32,451 bases of DNA from Actinomycetota bacterium (GCA_019347595.1 JAHWLA010000004.1:1-32451); one strand, 5' to 3'; shown: positions 7,949 to 16,887, counted from the first letter of the stretch. Translations and numbers: made by a program. The notes: a model not told the origin generated them from the sequence alone.

Positions 7949-8935
7949 GTGACCACCATCCTCCCCATCGCGGTCGACGCCATGGGCGGTGACCGTGCGC
8001 CCGGTGAGGTCGTCGCCGGCGCCCGTCAGGCGGCCGACGAACTCGGCGTTCCCGTTGTCCTCGTCGGCGACCCGGGCGTCATCGGCGATGCGGCGGGCCT
8101 GGAGGTGTTCCCCGCCTCCGAGGTGATCGGCATGCACGACGACCCCGGCGCGGGTGTCCGCCGCAAGAAGGACTCGTCGCTCGTGCGCGCCGCCGAGGCG
8201 GTTCGCGACGGCCGGGCCTCCGCCATGGTGAGCGCGGGCAACACCGGCGCCACCATGGGCAGCGCCCTGTTGCGCATGGGACGGCTGCCCGGCGTGAGCC
8301 GCCCCGCCATCGCCACGCCCATCCCCGTGCCCGGCTCGACGCCCACCGTCCTGCTCGACGCCGGCGCCAACGCCGACTGCAAGCCGGAGTGGTTGGTGCA
8401 GTTCGCCCAGATGGGGGCCGTGTTCGCCACCGAGCGCTACGGCCTGGAGAAGCCCCGCGTCGGGCTGCTGTCCATCGGCGAGGAGGAGACCAAGGGCAAC
8501 GCGCTGGTGAAGGAGACGCACGCACTCCTGGCGGCCGGGGTGCCGGGCGTGGAGTTCGTCGGCAACGTCGAAGGACGCGACATCCTCACCGACGACATCG
8601 ATGTGGTGGTCACCGACGGTTTCACCGGCAACGTCACGCTCAAGACGCTCGAAGGGGCGATGAAGTTCATGCGCGACGCGGTGTTCGGGGCCATGGTGTC
8701 GACCGATGAGGCAGTGAAAGCGTCCGAGGTGCTGCTTCCTATCCTGCTCCCGCTGGCCGAGGAGATGGACCCCGACAGCCACGGCGGCGCCGCCCTGCTC
8801 GGCGTCGACGGCGTGTGCATCATCAGCCACGGCTCGTCGTCGGCCAAGGCCATCGTGAACGCCGTGCGGGTCGCTCGCGACATGGTCGAACAGCGTCTCG
8901 CCGAGCGGCTGGCCGAGGCGGTCGCCCCCGCCTGA
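7949..8935 (+). CDS. plsX: Phosphate acyltransferase PlsX
   Basis: IAVDAMGGDRAPGEVV start; LDAGANADCKPEWLVQFAQMG; VVTDGFTGNVTLKTLEG. Confidence 0.95.
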   Translation: MTTILPIAVDAMGGDRAPGEVVAGARQAADELGVPVVLVGDPGVIGDAAGLEVFPASEVIGMHDDPGAGVRRKKDSSLVRAAEAVRDGRASAMVSAGNTGATMGSALLRMGRLPGVSRPAIATPIPVPGSTPTVLLDAGANADCKPEWLVQFAQMGAVFATERYGLEKPRVGLLSIGEEETKGNALVKETHALLAAGVPGVEFVGNVEGRDILTDDIDVVVTDGFTGNVTLKTLEGAMKFMRDAVFGAMVSTDEAVKASEVLLPILLPLAEEMDPDSHGGAALLGVDGVCIISHGSSSAKAIVNAVRVARDMVEQRLAERLAEAVAPA

Positions 8936-8943
8936 TCGGCCCG

Positions 8944-8949
8944 TACACT
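8944..8949 (+). promoter_or_regulatory. Putative -10 TACACT in the loop of a GGCCCG/CGGGCC palindrome, 7 nt before ATG 8957
   Basis: GGCCCG-TACACTC-CGGGCC-ATG. Confidence 0.5.
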
Positions 8950-8956
8950 CCGGGCC

Positions 8957-9742
8957 ATGCACGCCACGGAGGTACGGGGGGACCGGCGGGTTCGGTTGTC
9001 GGCGTTGGCGACGGCGTTCCTCTTTGTCTTCTCCGCGCTCGGCCTGGTGACGCACGACGCGGGCGATCCCGACGCCGAGTTGGTGGCGGGGGCGGCCGAG
9101 GCCACCGCCCGTACCGGCGCGGCGAAGGTCAGTTTCACCGTGGAAGTCGAGGCGGACGCCGCCACCTTCACCACCAGAGGCGACGGTGTGGTGGACCTGG
9201 CAGGCAACCGTGCCGCACTCGCCATCACCGTGGCCGATCGGGAGCCGGTGGACGTCGTCCTCGTGGGCGACCAGGCGTATCACCACGTCGGCCCCGGTGC
9301 GCCCAAGCCGTGGATCGCCATGCCGCCGCCGCCCATGACTGCGCCGTTCCTGGGAGCGGCCGGGCCGGGCGGCCATGCGCTGGCGGCGTTGGCACTGCTG
9401 GAGGACGCCGATGCGCTGCGCGGGATGCGACGGGCCGGTGTCGACGAGGTGGGCGGCGTGCGCACCGACAAGTACGTCGGCAGCCTCGACGCCGACGTCA
9501 TGGGGACGGGGGCCGAGGCGCCTGCGGGCGGGCGCCCGCTCCAGGCCCTGCGGTTCCTGCCCTCGTCGCTGGAGGTGTGGGTGTCAGACGACGGCCTGAT
9601 CCGGCGCTATCGCACAGTGGTGGTGGCGAGCGTGGACGAGACTGCCTTCCGCATGCACGTCTCCGTGGAGCTGGACGAGTTCGGCGTCCCCGTGCGGATC
9701 GAGGCGCCCCCCGCCGATGAGGTGCAGCAGCCGGCGGCGTGA
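8957..9742 (+). CDS. Predicted secreted protein, possibly LppX/LprG/LolA-like
   Basis: N-terminal hydrophobic segment (LATAFLFVFSALGLVTH); beta-rich body with G-D-G-V-V-D-L-A-G pattern; no lipobox seen. Confidence 0.6.
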   Translation: MHATEVRGDRRVRLSALATAFLFVFSALGLVTHDAGDPDAELVAGAAEATARTGAAKVSFTVEVEADAATFTTRGDGVVDLAGNRAALAITVADREPVDVVLVGDQAYHHVGPGAPKPWIAMPPPPMTAPFLGAAGPGGHALAALALLEDADALRGMRRAGVDEVGGVRTDKYVGSLDADVMGTGAEAPAGGRPLQALRFLPSSLEVWVSDDGLIRRYRTVVVASVDETAFRMHVSVELDEFGVPVRIEAPPADEVQQPAA

Positions 9743-9825
9743 GGCGGCCTGCTCGTTCACAAGCGCACGAACTCCGCCCGCCGTACCATGTCGGCCGCAC
9801 ACGTCCCCCCGTGCGAGGAGCAGCA

Positions 9826-10122
9826 GTGCCCGCAGAAACCCATGTGGAGCGTGGCCCGATGGACCGCACGCAGGTCTTCGAGCTCATCCGTGACCGCTTG
9901 GCCGACATCCTGGAGATCGAGCCGGGTAAGATCAGTGAAGGCGCGTCGTTCTCCGACGACCTCGGCGCCGACTCCCTGGCCCTCATCGAGCTGGTCGAGG
10001 CGCTGGAGGAGGAGCTGGGCGAGCGCAGCGTCGGCTTCCGAATCGACGACGAGGACCTCGAGGACCTGAAGACGGTCCGCGACGCGGTCGACTACGTCGT
10101 CGCCAAGCTCGAGGCGTCCTGA
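9826..10122 (+). CDS. acpP: Acyl carrier protein
   Basis: DDLGADSLALIELVEALEEEL phosphopantetheine site; GAGGAG SD before GTG 9826. Confidence 0.92.
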   Translation: MPAETHVERGPMDRTQVFELIRDRLADILEIEPGKISEGASFSDDLGADSLALIELVEALEEELGERSVGFRIDDEDLEDLKTVRDAVDYVVAKLEAS

Positions 10123-10139
10123 GCGCGAACCGGGGCGAC

Positions 10140-10940
10140 GTGCCGGAGAGCAGCGAACGGGCCGAGCTCGACGCGCTCGCCGAGCGCATCGGCTATCGAT
10201 TCGACGATCGCGTCCTGCTCGCCCGCGCCATGGCCCACCGGTCGTGGTGCGCGGAGACGAGCGGCGAGGACCCCAACGAGCGGTTGGAGTTCCTGGGCGA
10301 CGCCGTGCTCGGCCTGGTCGTGACCGACCACGTGTACCGCACCTACCCCGACCTCCCCGAGGGCGAGCTGGCCAAGGTGCGCGCCTCGGTCGTGAACTCG
10401 GCCTCGTTGGCCGAAGTGGCCGCCGAGCTGCGCCTGGGTGACGCCCTCCTGCTGGGCAAGGGCGAGGACCTCTCCGGGGGGCGGGAGAAGCCGTCGATCC
10501 TGGCCGACGCCATGGAGGCCGTCATCGGCGCCGTCTACATCGACGGCGGCTGGGACGCCGCCGAGGGGCTGGTCATGCGCCTGGTCGGCGAGCGCATCGC
10601 CGAGGCGGCGGTCGGCCCCGGCGGGCAGGACTACAAGACCCGGCTCCAGGAGCTGGGCGCCCGTCGCTACGACCAGCTCCCGCGCTACGACGTGCTCGAC
10701 GAAGGGCCCGACCACGCCAAACGCTTCTTCGCCACCGTGCACCTGGGCAACCGGGCGTGCGGCGAGGGGGAGGGGCGGTCCAAGAAGCAGGCCGAACAGG
10801 CGGCCGCCCGGGTGGCGTGGGAGCGATTGCAGGCCGAGGCGGCCGAGACCCGCGATGGCACGGCGGCGGCGGCCGCCACCATTGCGCTCGTCGAGGGCGA
10901 CGAGGACGAGGCGGCCGGGGAGGCAGTGGCCGGTGCCTGA
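10140..10940 (+). CDS. rnc: Ribonuclease III
   Basis: ERLEFLGDAVLGLVVTDHVY signature; C-terminal dsRBD (DYKTRLQELGARRY...GRSKKQAEQAAARVAW). Confidence 0.95.
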   Translation: MPESSERAELDALAERIGYRFDDRVLLARAMAHRSWCAETSGEDPNERLEFLGDAVLGLVVTDHVYRTYPDLPEGELAKVRASVVNSASLAEVAAELRLGDALLLGKGEDLSGGREKPSILADAMEAVIGAVYIDGGWDAAEGLVMRLVGERIAEAAVGPGGQDYKTRLQELGARRYDQLPRYDVLDEGPDHAKRFFATVHLGNRACGEGEGRSKKQAEQAAARVAWERLQAEAAETRDGTAAAAATIALVEGDEDEAAGEAVAGA

Positions 10941-11772
10941 GCTTCCCGAAGTCGAGACCATCCGACGCGACCTCGACCGCGAGGTCGTGGGCAAGCGCAT
11001 CAAGCAGGTGGAGGCGACGGGCACGCGCACCATCCGCAGGCACAAGTCCAAGAAGGACTTCGTGGCCAAGCTGGAGGGTCGCAAGATCACCGGCATCGTC
11101 CGCCGGGGCAAGAACCTGCTCATCAAGCTCGACGGCGGCGACGTCCTCGTCATCCACCTGGGCATGAGCGGGCAGCTCCTGCGGGCCAAGGGCCCCAAGG
11201 AACCGCTGGCCAAGCACACCCACGTCGTCATCACGTTCACCCAGGGCGGGCAGCTCCGCTACATCGATCCCCGCACCTTCGGCGAGCTGTTCGTCACGGC
11301 GCTCGACGGGGTGGAGGCGGCCGTGCCCGAGCTGGCCCACCTCGGCTTCGACCCCCTCGACGACGTCATGTCGTGGAACGCCTTTGGGGCGAGGCTCACG
11401 GCCCGCAAGGCCAAGCTCAAGGCGCTGCTGATGGACCAGAAGTTCATCGCCGGCATCGGCAACATGTACGCGGATGAGATCCTGTGGGCGGCCGGGCTGC
11501 GACCGGACCGCACATCGGAGAGCCTGTCGTCGCAGGAGGTGCGGCGGCTGTACCGGGCCATGGTGGAGACCCTGCAGGACGCCATCAAGCACCGGGGCTC
11601 GTCGCTGGCCGACGAGCAGTACCGCGACCTGTTCGGCGAGGTCGGCGGGTACCAGGGCGAGCACAAGGTCTACGACATGGAGGGCAAGCCCTGTCGTCGG
11701 TGCCGCACGCCGATCGTGCGCACCAAGGCGGCGGGCCGGTCCACGTTCTTCTGCCAGCAGTGCCAGGTTTGA
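10933..11772 (+). CDS. mutM: DNA-formamidopyrimidine glycosylase
   Basis: PELPEVETIRRDL N-terminus; IAGIGNMYADEILWAAGLRP; C-terminal zinc finger CRRC...CQQCQV. Confidence 0.95.
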   Translation: MPELPEVETIRRDLDREVVGKRIKQVEATGTRTIRRHKSKKDFVAKLEGRKITGIVRRGKNLLIKLDGGDVLVIHLGMSGQLLRAKGPKEPLAKHTHVVITFTQGGQLRYIDPRTFGELFVTALDGVEAAVPELAHLGFDPLDDVMSWNAFGARLTARKAKLKALLMDQKFIAGIGNMYADEILWAAGLRPDRTSESLSSQEVRRLYRAMVETLQDAIKHRGSSLADEQYRDLFGEVGGYQGEHKVYDMEGKPCRRCRTPIVRTKAAGRSTFFCQQCQV

Positions 11773-11958
11773 TTGCTCTTCGCCTGACGGCTCATCGCGA
11801 TGCCGGCGGGGGCCCCAACCCCGCCGGCGCGCCGGGCCTCCACGGCAGTGCCGGCTCCGTTGCTCTTCGCCTGACGGCTCATCGCGATGCCGGCGGGGAC
11901 CCCAACCCCGCCGGCGCGCCGGGCCTCCGCGGCAGTGCCGGCTCCGTTGCTCTTCGCC
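11773..11958. repeat. 87-bp tandem repeat, two copies (11773-11859, 11860-11946; 85/87 identical) plus 12-nt third copy
   Basis: ttgctcttcgcctgacggctcatcgcgatgccggcgggg(g/a)ccccaaccccgccggcgcgccgggcctcc(a/g)cggcagtgccggctccg. Confidence 0.95.
11802..11828. terminator. Hairpin in repeat copy 1 (10-bp arms); same hairpin at 11889-11915 in copy 2
   Basis: GCCGGCGGGG-GCCCCAA-CCCCGCCGGC. Confidence 0.6.
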
Positions 11959-11963
11959 GCAAC

Positions 11964-12022
11964 CCTCGAACTTGCGTACGAATCGCGCCGCGATCCGACG
12001 CGATCCGTACACAGGTTCGAGG
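11964..12022. repeat. 59-nt inverted repeat (24-nt arms, 3 mismatches) upstream of smc
   Basis: CCTCGAACTTGCGTACGAATCGCG ... CGCGATCCGTACACAGGTTCGAGG. Confidence 0.75.
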
Positions 12023-12048
12023 TGCGCGCGCGGCCTCGGGCACGTCGG

Positions 12049-12054
12049 TACCCT
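12049..12054 (+). promoter_or_regulatory. Putative -10 TACCCT, 8 nt before smc GTG
   Basis: TACCCT-gagtcgcg-GTG. Confidence 0.5.
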
Positions 12055-12062
12055 GAGTCGCG

Positions 12063-15000
12063 GTGTTCCTGAAGTCGCTCACCCTCAAGGGGTTCAAGTC
12101 CTTCGCGGACGCCACGTCGCTGGAGTTCGAGCCCGGCATCACCGTGGTCGTCGGCCCCAACGGCAGCGGCAAGTCGAACATCGTCGACGCCGTGGCGTGG
12201 GTGCTCGGCGCTCAGGGCCCCCGCACCGTGCGCTCGCAGAAGATGGAGGACGTCATCTTCGCGGGCTCGGCCAAGCGCCCCGCCCTGGGCCGGGCCGAAG
12301 TCGGCCTCACCATCGACAACTCCGGCGGCCTCCTGCCCATCGAGTTCTCCGAGGTGACGATCACCCGCACGCTGTTTCGCAGCGGCGACAGCGAGTACGC
12401 CATCAACGGCGTGCCGTGCCGCCTGCTCGACATCCAGGAGCTGCTCTCGGACAGCGGCGTGGGCCGCCAGCAGCACGTCATCGTCTCCCAGGGGCAGCTC
12501 GCTCAGATCCTCGACTCCCGGCCCGAGGACCGGCGGCTGGTCATCGAGGAAGCGGCGGGGGTGCTCAAGTACCGCCGCCGCCGGGAGAAAGCCCAGCGCC
12601 GCCTGGAGGCCACCGAGGGGAACCTGCTCCGCCTCCAGGACCTGCTCCGTGAGGTCCGCCGCCAGCTCCGCCCGCTCGAGCGCCAGGCCGACGCCGCCCG
12701 GCGCCACGGCTCGTTGGTGGAAGAGCTGCACGGCATCCGCCTGTTCCTCGCCGGCCGCGAGATCACCACGCTGACCACCCGGCTGGAGTCGGGGTCGCGG
12801 TCCAAGGCCGAATTGGCGAGAGCCGAAGCCGAGGTGCGCCAGGCCCTGGCCCGACTCGACGCCGACGTGGCCGTCGCCGAAGCGGGCGTCTCCTCCCAGG
12901 GCACAGACGACCTCGGCGACTCGCTGCTCCGCTTCGAAGGGTTGCGCGAGAAGGCACGGGGCATGTCCGCCGTGCTGGCCGAGCGCCACCGGTCGCTGCA
13001 GCGGGAGCTGGCCGCGTCGGTCGACGAGGGCGTCATCGCCTCGCTGGAATCCGACGCCGCCCACCTGGCCGCCCAGTTGCAGTCGGTGGAGACGGAGGCC
13101 GAGGCGCTGGTCCCGCAACACGAGGACCTGGCCGCCGCCGAGGCGTCGCTGCACGGTGAACGGACGACGTTCGACGAGGAGTGGGGCGACGAGAGCGCGC
13201 CCCCGGTCAGCAGCGAGGCCGCCCAGGTGCGCGGCGAGCTCACGGCGTTGCGGTCGGCCGCCCAGCGGGGCCGGGCCGAGGTCGGACGCATGGAGGCCCG
13301 CCTGGCGGCGTTGCAGCAGAAGGCGGAACGTCTCGACGCGGAGGTCGCCCGTCGGCGCGCCGAGGTGGCCGAGGCCGACGCCGCCGAACAGCCGCTGGTG
13401 GCTGCCCTCGAGGCAGGCGAGTCGGCTCGCGCCGCGGCGGAAGCGGCAATGGCCGAGGCCGACGAGTCGCTGCGGGCCGTCGAGCAGGAGCGCCAGACGT
13501 GGGCAGCCCGTGCCGAGGCGCTGGCGTTGGCGCTCGACGAGGCGCGTGCCCGTGCGGGTGCAGAACGGCTGGCCGACGTGCCCGGCGTGGTCGGCACCCT
13601 GTTGGAACTGGTCGAGGTCGACGAGGGCTGGGAGGCAGCTTTCGAGGCCGCCGCGGGCGAGGCCATCGCCGCCGTGGTGGTCGACGGCGTGGAAACGGCA
13701 CGCGCCGCGCTGACGCATCTGCGCGACGGCAACGCGGGCGGCGCCGTGCTGGCGCTCGATGCGGTCGGCTTCCCCGCCTCGCTGGCGCTCGACGCCGCCG
13801 CCGTCGGCGGCGAGCCGGTGCGCTCGCATGTGCGGTCGCGGCTGCCGTCGGTCGACCGGTTGCTCGACACGCTGCTCGGCCACGCCGTCGTCGTCGACGG
13901 CGGGTGGGAACGGGCGCTCGACCTGGCGCTCCAGCACCCGGGCCTGGTGGCCGTCACCCGCGACGGCGACCGCTTCGCCGCCACCGGCTGGCGGGCGGGC
14001 TCGGGCGGGAGCGGCGCCACCGGCGCGGCGTTGGACGAGGCACGAGCGCGGGCCGAGGAGGCGGTCACCCGGGTGGCCGCCGCCCGCGACCACGTGGCCG
14101 CCTGCCGTTCGGCATTGTCCGCGGCGCGGGCCACCGAGGCGGATCTGGCCAAGCAGCTCGACGCCAACGACTCCCGGCTCACCGCCGCGGGCGACGCCTT
14201 GCAGCGGCTGGAGACGGAGCGGCGCGACGTCGCCGTGGAGCAGGAGACCGTCGAGGCCCACCTGGGCGAGCTGTCCGAGCGGGTGGTGCGCGAGGAGGCC
14301 CGGGTGGCGGAGCTCGACGCCATGCTCCCCGCGCTGGAAGCCGAGGAGGCGGCAGGCGCGGAGCGGGTCATGGCCATGCGGGCGGCCCGGAGCCGGCTGG
14401 AGGAGCGGGTGGCCGCGGTGGCGGCGTTGCGCCGCGACCTCGAAGTGCGGGCCGCCGGCCTGGACGAGCGGCGCACGCTCCTGTCGCGTCGGCTGGCCGA
14501 GGTCGAAGAACGCCTCCATCGCAACGTCAGCGAGCGGGAAGCGGCCGCCGCCCGTCGCGAAGGGCTGGAGACGCGGGCCGTCGCCACCGCCCGGTTGTCG
14601 GCGGTGGTGGCCGACCGGTTGGCCGCCGTCGAGGGCGCCTTGGCGGGCCTGCACGAGCAGCGCCGGCAGCACAACGAGAAGATGCGCGCCGCCCTCGATC
14701 GGCTCGAGCAGTTGCGCCGTGAGCGTTCGACGGCGGAGCGGCAGTTGGCCGAACTGCGGGAGCGGGCGCAGCGGGGCGAGCTGGAGGAGGCCGAGGTTCG
14801 CCTGCGGCTGGAGTCCGCCGTCGAGGCCTTGCGGCGCGATTTCGACTGCGAGCCGGAGTCGGCGGCCAAGGCCGAATGCCCGGCGCTGCCCGAGGGCGTC
14901 TCGGCGTCGGCCCGGGTGCGCGAGCTCGAGCGGGAGCTGCGGCTCATGGGGCCGATCAACCCGCTGGCGCTGGAGGAGTTCACGGCCCTTCAGGAGCGCA

Positions 15001-15548
15001 ATCAGTTCCTCGAGGCGCAGTTGGAGGACGTGAAGTCGGGGCGGCGGGAGCTGTCGAAGGTGATCAAGGCCATCGACACCGAGATCGTGGAGGTGTTCGC
15101 CGCCGCCTTCGCCGACGTGGCCGACAACTTCGCCAAGCTGTTCACGACGCTCTTCCCGGGCGGCACCGGTCGCTTGAAGCTGACCGACCCCGACAACCTG
15201 CTGGAAACCGGGATCGAGGTCGAGGCCCGGCCCTCGGGCAAGAACGTGAAGAAGCTGTCGCTGCTGTCGGGCGGCGAGCGCTCGCTGACGGCGCTGGCGT
15301 TCCTGTTCGCCGTGTTCCGCAGCCGGCCGTCGCCGTTCTACCTGATGGACGAGGTCGAGGCAGCGTTGGACGACGTCAACCTGCACCGCTTCATCGACCT
15401 CATCAACGAGTTCCGCCAGGAGGCGCAGCTCCTGGTGGTGTCGCACCAGAAGCGGACGATGGAAGCGGCCGACTGCCTCTACGGGGTGACGATGGCGCCC
15501 GGCGGGTCGACCCGGGTGGTGAGCGAGAAGGTCGCCGCCGGCGCCTGA
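12063..15548 (+). CDS. smc: Chromosome segregation protein SMC
   Basis: FLKSLTLKGFKSFADATSLEFEPGITVVVGPNGSGKSNI Walker A; hinge (LADVPGVVGTLLELVEVDEGWEAAFEAAAGEAIAAVVVDG); LLSGGERSLTALAFLFAV; Walker B (FYLMDEVEAALDD). Confidence 0.97.
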   Translation: MFLKSLTLKGFKSFADATSLEFEPGITVVVGPNGSGKSNIVDAVAWVLGAQGPRTVRSQKMEDVIFAGSAKRPALGRAEVGLTIDNSGGLLPIEFSEVTITRTLFRSGDSEYAINGVPCRLLDIQELLSDSGVGRQQHVIVSQGQLAQILDSRPEDRRLVIEEAAGVLKYRRRREKAQRRLEATEGNLLRLQDLLREVRRQLRPLERQADAARRHGSLVEELHGIRLFLAGREITTLTTRLESGSRSKAELARAEAEVRQALARLDADVAVAEAGVSSQGTDDLGDSLLRFEGLREKARGMSAVLAERHRSLQRELAASVDEGVIASLESDAAHLAAQLQSVETEAEALVPQHEDLAAAEASLHGERTTFDEEWGDESAPPVSSEAAQVRGELTALRSAAQRGRAEVGRMEARLAALQQKAERLDAEVARRRAEVAEADAAEQPLVAALEAGESARAAAEAAMAEADESLRAVEQERQTWAARAEALALALDEARARAGAERLADVPGVVGTLLELVEVDEGWEAAFEAAAGEAIAAVVVDGVETARAALTHLRDGNAGGAVLALDAVGFPASLALDAAAVGGEPVRSHVRSRLPSVDRLLDTLLGHAVVVDGGWERALDLALQHPGLVAVTRDGDRFAATGWRAGSGGSGATGAALDEARARAEEAVTRVAAARDHVAACRSALSAARATEADLAKQLDANDSRLTAAGDALQRLETERRDVAVEQETVEAHLGELSERVVREEARVAELDAMLPALEAEEAAGAERVMAMRAARSRLEERVAAVAALRRDLEVRAAGLDERRTLLSRRLAEVEERLHRNVSEREAAAARREGLETRAVATARLSAVVADRLAAVEGALAGLHEQRRQHNEKMRAALDRLEQLRRERSTAERQLAELRERAQRGELEEAEVRLRLESAVEALRRDFDCEPESAAKAECPALPEGVSASARVRELERELRLMGPINPLALEEFTALQERNQFLEAQLEDVKSGRRELSKVIKAIDTEIVEVFAAAFADVADNFAKLFTTLFPGGTGRLKLTDPDNLLETGIEVEARPSGKNVKKLSLLSGGERSLTALAFLFAVFRSRPSPFYLMDEVEAALDDVNLHRFIDLINEFRQEAQLLVVSHQKRTMEAADCLYGVTMAPGGSTRVVSEKVAAGA

Positions 15549-15563
15549 CCGCCGGCCCCCGAC

Positions 15564-15615
15564 CCTTCTCGTGTCGGAAATGCGCATGGGGGTGCGCATT
15601 TCCGACACGAGAAGG
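15564..15615. terminator. Perfect 23-bp hairpin (H3), putative terminator after smc
   Basis: CCTTCTCGTGTCGGAAATGCGCA-TGGGGG-TGCGCATTTCCGACACGAGAAGG. Confidence 0.8.
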
Positions 15616-15628
15616 CGGCCGATCCTGA

Positions 15629-15651
15629 CTGTCACACCCCCTCGGTAGGCT
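15629..15651 (+). promoter_or_regulatory. CTGTCACAC-N8-TAGGCT box upstream of ftsY
   Basis: Same layout as boxes at 27985-28007(-) and 28037-28059(+). Confidence 0.6.
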
Positions 15652-15661
15652 GCACGCCGCC

Positions 15662-16867
15662 ATGGAAATCGTCCTCGCCCTTTCCGTCCTCCTGCTGGTG
15701 GTGTCGCTGGTGGGCATCGCCGTCAGCCGCCGCCGCGGGCGCCGCCCCGACCTGGAGCCGCCCGCCACGGGGCCGGCCGTCGACGTCGCCGCCGACACCG
15801 ACCTCACGCCGGAGCAGGTGGCCGAGATCGAGGCGGCCCTGGCCGAGGCCGCGGTGGAGACCGCGGAAGAGACACCCGAGTTCCCGCTGGGCGCGCAACC
15901 CGTCGAGCTCGAGCCCGAGCCCGAGGTCGTCGAACCCGAGCCGGACGCCATCGACTTGCGAGCTCCGGTCAAGCCCCGGTTCCGCGACCGGCTGGGGAAG
16001 GCCCGCAGCCTGCTCGCCGGCTACATGGGGTCGGTGCTGTCGCGCTCCGGCATCGACGACGAGACGTGGGACGAGTTGGAGGAGGCGCTCATCCGGGCCG
16101 ACGTCGGCGTGGGGACGACCACAGCGGTCCTCGACGACCTGCGCGCCAAGGTGAAGGCCGACGGCATCACCGACTCGGCGGCGCTGGTCGACGCCTTGAA
16201 GGCCGATCTCAAGGCCCGGCTGGCCGAGGGCGACCGGTCGCTGCACTTCGAGGAGGGCGGCCCCAACGTATGGCTGTTCGTGGGGGTCAACGGCGTGGGC
16301 AAGACCACCACGATCGGCAAGGTCGGCCTGCGCGAGTCGAGCGGCGGGCGGCACGTTGTCATGGCGGCGGGCGACACCTTCCGGGCGGCGGCGGCGGAGC
16401 AGCTCGAGCTGTGGGCCAAGCGGGTCAACGCCGACCTGGTGCGGGGGGCTGAGGGCGCGGATCCCGGCTCGGTGGTCTTCGACGCCGTCGAGCGCGCCGC
16501 CGCCCGCGGCGCCGACCTGGTGCTGGCCGACACGGCGGGCCGCCTGCACACCAAGGTCAACCTCATGGAGGAGCTGAAGAAGGTGCGCCGCATCGCCGAA
16601 CGGCCGCCCGCCAAGCTCACCGAGGTGTTGCTGGTGCTCGACGCCACCACCGGCCAGAACGGCCTGGTGCAAGCCAAGGAGTTCACCGACGCCGTCGGCG
16701 TGACGGGTGTCGTGCTCACCAAGCTCGACGGCACGGCCAAGGGCGGCATCGCTCTGGCGATCCGCACCGAGCTCGGCCTGCCCATCAAGCTGGTAGGGCT
16801 GGGCGAGACGGCGGACGACCTCGTGGAGTTCGACCCCGACGAGTTCGTCGACGCGCTGTTCGAGTAG
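15662..16867 (+). CDS. ftsY: Signal recognition particle receptor FtsY with N-terminal TM anchor
   Basis: N-terminal TM then NG domain: VGVNGVGKTTTIGKVGL, AAGDTFRAAAAEQLELW, LADTAGRLHTKVNLMEEL, LTKLDGTAKGG. Confidence 0.95.
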   Translation: MEIVLALSVLLLVVSLVGIAVSRRRGRRPDLEPPATGPAVDVAADTDLTPEQVAEIEAALAEAAVETAEETPEFPLGAQPVELEPEPEVVEPEPDAIDLRAPVKPRFRDRLGKARSLLAGYMGSVLSRSGIDDETWDELEEALIRADVGVGTTTAVLDDLRAKVKADGITDSAALVDALKADLKARLAEGDRSLHFEEGGPNVWLFVGVNGVGKTTTIGKVGLRESSGGRHVVMAAGDTFRAAAAEQLELWAKRVNADLVRGAEGADPGSVVFDAVERAAARGADLVLADTAGRLHTKVNLMEELKKVRRIAERPPAKLTEVLLVLDATTGQNGLVQAKEFTDAVGVTGVVLTKLDGTAKGGIALAIRTELGLPIKLVGLGETADDLVEFDPDEFVDALFE

Positions 16868-16887
16868 GGAACCAAGGGGGAGCCGGG

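Noticed and set aside
9751-9776. GTTC...GAAC inverted repeat upstream of acpP
   Set aside because: Only 4-5 bp arms; too weak to separate from background.
11773-11958. Tandem repeat considered as CRISPR
   Set aside because: Units are contiguous 87-mers with no unique spacers and no cas genes nearby.
12503-14983. 826-aa minus-strand Ser/Arg-rich ORF inside smc
   Set aside because: Composition is the mirror of GC3-rich smc codons; smc itself is unambiguous in the plus frame.
11670-15635. 1321-aa minus-strand ORF antisense to smc
   Set aside because: Arg/Gly/Leu/His-biased translation without recognisable domains, spanning smc and intergenic repeats; typical open antisense frame of high-GC DNA.
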